Positions 14,065 through 16,537 of a DNA stretch of 16,537 bases are shown piece after piece (position 1 is the first letter of the stretch; the number at the start of each line of letters is the position of its first letter). A model generated the notes under the pieces. That model worked only from the letters and a program-made list of their open reading frames with translations. It was not told the origin of the DNA and searched no databases. Source of the stretch: Campylobacteraceae bacterium (lineage in GTDB: Bacteria; Campylobacterota; Campylobacteria; Campylobacterales; Sulfurovaceae); contig JALSPE010000034.1 of the NCBI GenBank assembly GCA_026986085.1, positions 1 to 16,537 of the forward strand. Reading direction: 5' to 3'. Made by a program: the position numbers and the translations under genes.

Positions 14065-15420
14065 ATGGCAGAGAAAAAATCTATGTCTTTAACAGTTAAA
14101 GTCTTAATTGGTATGGCTTTGGGTATTATTGTGGGGTTAGGAATTAACCTTTTGCATCTAAATGGTGCAGGTGGATGGATAAATACATATATAGTAAATG
14201 GACTATTTTTAATTGCTGGTAAGATGTTTGTTACTGCTTTAAAAATGTTAGTTGTTCCATTGGTTATATTCTCATTAATTACAGGTGTTATTGGTATTGG
14301 TGATATTAAAGCACTTGGTAAAGTTGGTGGTAAATCATTTGCTCTATATATGCTAACAACTGCTATTGCTATTGCTGTTGGTATTGGTATTGCAGCTTCT
14401 ATTGGAATAGGCGAGGGTGTTCATATGAGCACAGAGGCAGCTTTTACAGCAAAAGAGGCACCAGCACTTAGTTCTGTATTGATAAATATTATTCCTAGCA
14501 ACTTTATTAATGCTATGGCTCAGGGTAATATGTTACAGATTATATTCTTCTCTATACTTCTTGGTATATCAATTTTAATGGTGGGTAAAAAGGCTTTACC
14601 TGTTATAGAGTTAGTAGAGATTGGTAATGAAATTATGATGAAGATGGTAAATATAGTTATGGCAGTTGCTCCATATGCTGTATTTGCCTTACTTGCTAGA
14701 GCTATGGCAAATCTTGGTTTAGGTCTGTTAGCAGATTTAGCAGGATATGTTCTTGTCTTAATTGGTGCATTGATGATACATCTTTTTGTTACATTAATGA
14801 CAATATTAAAGGTATTTTCTGGCAAAAGTCCAGCAATGTTCCTTAAAAAGATGAGAGAAACTCAAATTTTTGCATTTTCAACTTCAAGCTCAAATGCTAC
14901 TATCCCTGTAACTCTTAGAACTGTAACAACAAGATTGGGTGTAGATAACTCTGTTGCTTCTTTTACAGTTCCATTTGGTGCTACTATAAATATGGATGGA
15001 ACAGCAATTATGCAAGGTGTTGCAACTGTATTTATTGCTAATGCTTATGGTGTAGATTTAGGAATTGCAGGTTATTTAACAGTAATTTTAATGTCTGTAT
15101 TGGCTTCTATTGGAACAGCAGGTGTTCCTGGTGTTGGTTTAATTATGCTATCTATGGTATTTACTCAAGTTGGTTTGCCAGTAGAGGGTATTGGACTTAT
15201 ATTAGGAGTTGATAGATTGCTAGATATGATTAGAACAGCTGTTAATGTATCGGGTGATGCTGCTGTTTCGGTTATAGTTGGTAAGAGTGAAGGTAAATTA
15301 GATGATGCTATCTATGATGACCCAAATGCTGGTATTCTTACAGATGATGAGTTAGATATACCAGATGAGGTAGAGCAAGAGTTAGCTGAAGTTATTCATA
15401 AGATAAAAGAGGAAGATTAG
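14065..15420 (+). CDS. Dicarboxylate/acidic amino acid:cation symporter
   Basis: This inner-membrane transporter belongs to the DAACS (Glt/DctA) family and imports acidic amino acids or C4-dicarboxylates with Na+ or H+. The 451 residues contain about eight membrane helices plus two re-entrant hairpins. The serine-rich hairpin is FSTSSSNATIP (271-281). The NMDGT cation-binding motif is at 309-313. The second hairpin GTAGVPG follows at about 350-356. Helix 8 reads DRLLDMIRTAVNVSGD. Here D383, D387, R390, T391 and N394 have the same spacing as the substrate- and sodium-binding residues of GltPh (D390, D394, R397, T398, N401). The conserved arginine points to an acidic substrate rather than a neutral amino acid. 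An acidic C-terminal tail (410-451) is present. Substrate choice between aspartate/glutamate and succinate/fumarate is not decidable here. Confidence 0.93.
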   Translation: MAEKKSMSLTVKVLIGMALGIIVGLGINLLHLNGAGGWINTYIVNGLFLIAGKMFVTALKMLVVPLVIFSLITGVIGIGDIKALGKVGGKSFALYMLTTAIAIAVGIGIAASIGIGEGVHMSTEAAFTAKEAPALSSVLINIIPSNFINAMAQGNMLQIIFFSILLGISILMVGKKALPVIELVEIGNEIMMKMVNIVMAVAPYAVFALLARAMANLGLGLLADLAGYVLVLIGALMIHLFVTLMTILKVFSGKSPAMFLKKMRETQIFAFSTSSSNATIPVTLRTVTTRLGVDNSVASFTVPFGATINMDGTAIMQGVATVFIANAYGVDLGIAGYLTVILMSVLASIGTAGVPGVGLIMLSMVFTQVGLPVEGIGLILGVDRLLDMIRTAVNVSGDAAVSVIVGKSEGKLDDAIYDDPNAGILTDDELDIPDEVEQELAEVIHKIKEED

Positions 15421-15434
15421 ATTCTCTTTTTAAA

Positions 15435-15472
15435 GTAGCAAGGTTTCAACCCCTTCCTTGCTTATTTTAATT
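15435..15472 (+). terminator. Symporter gene terminator
   Basis: The stem AGCAAGG (15437-15443) and CCTTGCT (15456-15462) is perfect over 7 bp, with a 12-nt loop. TATTTTAATTTT follows. It lies 16 nt after the symporter stop codon, the expected place and form for intrinsic termination. Confidence 0.7.
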
Positions 15473-15667
15473 TTAAATGCTACTATTCTTAAAATATAAT
15501 GCTTCAAAATCATTTACAATAATTTTATATTTTAACTTTCGCACTTAAATAATTAATATTTTATAGTGTTAATATACTAGAGCTTTTAAAGTAAAGTTTA
15601 TTGCTCTTCTTTTTGGACCTTCAAATTTATTCGAGGCAATAGCCTAAATTAACTTTTTACCCCAAAT

Positions 15668-15691
15668 AGACGCGAATAAATTCGCGTGTCT
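15668..15691. repeat. REP-like palindrome, copy 2
   Basis: The core ACGCGAATAAATTCGCGT (15670-15687) folds as a perfect 7-bp stem with a TAAA loop. It matches the copy at 3162-3185 at 21 of 24 positions. This copy lies inside the candidate mobile element, whereas the other does not lie in a visible copy of that element, so the palindrome seems to spread independently. Confidence 0.6.
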
Positions 15692-15723
15692 GTATTGTTT
15701 GAAATTTATTTTATTACTTAGCA

Positions 15724-15754
15724 TAAGAATTTAACTTTTGCATTTAAATTCTTA
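15724..15754. repeat. Central hairpin carrying an end-repeat copy
   Basis: TAAGAATTTA (15724-15733) and TAAATTCTTA (15745-15754) form a perfect 10-bp stem with an 11-nt loop. The loop and inner stem contain the diverged copy of the element's end sequence (15730-15749). Confidence 0.5.
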
Positions 15755-16080
15755 TTATCTATATTTGATAGAAAAGTTATGATAGATCTTGATATTGCAT
15801 ATTGAAATTTAAAAAATAAATAGTTCCTGTCAAGACATATGACAATTTTTCATCAAATGTTGTAATAGCACTGTTTACTTTAAAATTTTAGTTAAAATTA
15901 GGTGCGAAAGTTAAGTTTATATTTATAGATTTGATATATTGTTAGAGCCAATGGAGTAACTTTATTATGGTATCAATTAATATTTTTAAAGTTATATAGT
16001 GTTAATTGGTGTGGTAATAGTGTATGATAAAATTTTGCTTATAATAAATTTGTGGGTTTTAAAATTCTTAAATACTTTTT

Positions 16081-16101
16081 TAGAGTAGGGTAGCTACTCT
16101 A
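16081..16101. terminator. Hairpin over the transaldolase stop codon
   Basis: TAGAGTAG (16081-16088) pairs perfectly with CTACTCTA (16094-16101) around a 5-nt loop. The right arm contains the transaldolase stop codon. On the minus strand A-rich rather than T-rich DNA follows, while on the plus strand TAGTTTTT follows. It therefore better fits a terminator for transcription entering from the plus strand. Confidence 0.35.
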
Positions 16102-16537
16102 TAGTTTTTAACATATCGCTAAATGCTTTTTCAAAAGCTTCTAGCCCCTCTTGAATTAACTCTTGATATATATCATCCATATTGATATTTGCATCATCTA
16201 ATGCTTTAAAGTGTTGCTCAATTATATCGTTATCTATGGGGAGAGCCAACTTTCCTGCATATGGGTTTTTGCTATACTCTTCTATAGTTTCAATTGGTGC
16301 AGTATTGATACTGTGTTTTGCAACCAGATTTGTTATATAGTAATCTTTTTTTAAGCCTTGCTCTTCTTTTACTCCGGTGCTTGCAAATAGTGGTTTAATT
16401 GCTGGATTAAAGTTTTCATCTAAGAGGTTATATATTTTTGCAGCGTTAAGAATACCAGTTTTTGCACTCTCTATATTTGACTCTTTTAATTTGCTATCTA
16501 ACTTTCTGTCAAATCTGCTAACAAATATACTTATAAC
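16094..16537 (-). CDS. tal: Transaldolase, C-terminal part
   Basis: Transaldolase moves a dihydroxyacetone unit between sugar phosphates in the non-oxidative pentose phosphate pathway. The frame is open to the window edge, so the gene starts beyond 16537; 147 residues of the C-terminal part are seen. The fragment begins with ISIFVSRFDRKLD, matching the strand region after the catalytic lysine. AKTGILNAAKIYN, LFASTGVKEEQGLKKDYYITNL and HSINTAPIETI (given here in overlapping form) follow. This pattern matches the longer Tal form found in Campylobacterota and related bacteria. The Schiff-base lysine lies outside the window, so catalytic integrity cannot be checked. The gene is convergent with the symporter gene across 673 nt of repeat-bearing DNA. 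The stop codon lies in a hairpin. Confidence 0.88.
   Translation of the reverse strand, partial: VISIFVSRFDRKLDSKLKESNIESAKTGILNAAKIYNLLDENFNPAIKPLFASTGVKEEQGLKKDYYITNLVAKHSINTAPIETIEEYSKNPYAGKLALPIDNDIIEQHFKALDDANINMDDIYQELIQEGLEAFEKAFSDMLKTIE

Larger units (their letters stand above)
15524..15922. mobile_element. Candidate non-coding MITE-like element
   Basis: Perfect 13-bp inverted repeats bound the interval: TTAACTTTCGCAC at 15532-15544 and its reverse complement at 15902-15914. Outside them, one base away on each side, the 7-mer TTTATAT occurs in direct orientation (15524-15530 and 15916-15922), like a target-site duplication. A third copy of the end sequence (18 of 20 matches to 15531-15550) sits near the midpoint at 15730-15749. 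The interior also has the REP-like palindrome (15668-15691) and an inner inverted repeat TTTTAAAGTAAA (15584-15595) with TTTACTTTAAAA (15874-15885). No transposase is encoded. AT-rich sequence weakens the flanking-repeat evidence. Confidence 0.35.
15421..16093. other. Gene-free region with MITE-like element
   Basis: This 673-nt region between convergent genes shows no convincing reading frame. It starts with the symporter terminator. A bounded repeat structure (15524-15922) fills the middle and contains a REP-like palindrome and a central hairpin. Positions 15923-16075 are AT-rich. They hold a diverged direct repeat of 15551-15573 at 15975-16006 (shared blocks AATTAATATT and TATAGTGTTAAT). 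The end holds a hairpin over the transaldolase stop codon. Confidence 0.7.

Noticed and set aside
14520..14825. 101-codon antisense open frame within the symporter gene
   Set aside because: It mirrors membrane-helix codons of the symporter gene and lacks a ribosome site and protein features.
15421..16093. CRISPR array or tRNA in the repeat-bearing region
   Set aside because: The repeats are few, irregularly spaced and partly inverted, and no cloverleaf-forming GC-containing segment is seen.

Overview
The window is AT-rich bacterial chromosome that most resembles Campylobacterota (former Epsilonproteobacteria). Four things support this. There is a prmA-ftsH-pssA run. The petABC bc1 complex has a two-haem, membrane-anchored cytochrome c in place of a classical cytochrome c1. 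The petABC genes lie next to mnmG. The codon use is strongly A/T-biased, with TATAAT-type -10 boxes. I cannot name the genus.

Layout. Positions 1-3093 (+) hold the 3' end of prmA, then ftsH and pssA, tightly packed and overlapping. Positions 3094-3299 are a gene-free junction with a REP-like palindrome and a long imperfect hairpin. Positions 3300-5032 (-) hold moaA-queE, two radical-SAM genes 2 nt apart. Positions 5033-5263 carry a duplicated hairpin motif and an FNR-like dyad. Positions 5264-8087 (-) hold petA-petB-petC. Positions 8202-10900 (-) hold mnmG followed by an unrecognised 273-residue protein whose GTG start overlaps the mnmG stop. Positions 10962-11901 (+) hold ribE and a small cupin. 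Positions 11906-12619 (-) hold a secreted SH3-NlpC/P60 peptidase. Positions 12846-13736 (+) hold an orphan lipoprotein. Positions 14065-15420 (+) hold a DAACS dicarboxylate/acidic amino acid symporter. Positions 15421-16093 hold no gene but contain several repeats. Positions 16094-16537 (-) hold the 3' part of a transaldolase gene.

Functionally this is mostly housekeeping: membrane protein quality control, phospholipid synthesis, queuosine and molybdenum cofactor synthesis, quinol:cytochrome c electron transfer, tRNA wobble modification, riboflavin synthesis, cell-wall remodelling and C4-dicarboxylate or acidic amino acid uptake. The petABC and moaA genes fit a respiratory lifestyle with membrane electron transport and molybdoenzymes.

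The unusual material is mostly between genes. The strongest signal is a roughly 383-bp interval (15532-15914) bounded by perfect 13-bp inverted repeats, flanked by a 7-bp direct repeat, and containing a REP-like palindrome that also occurs 12.5 kb away. It looks like a non-coding, MITE-like mobile element, but that is inference. I see no CRISPR array, tRNA, rRNA, transposase gene or recognisable defence system.
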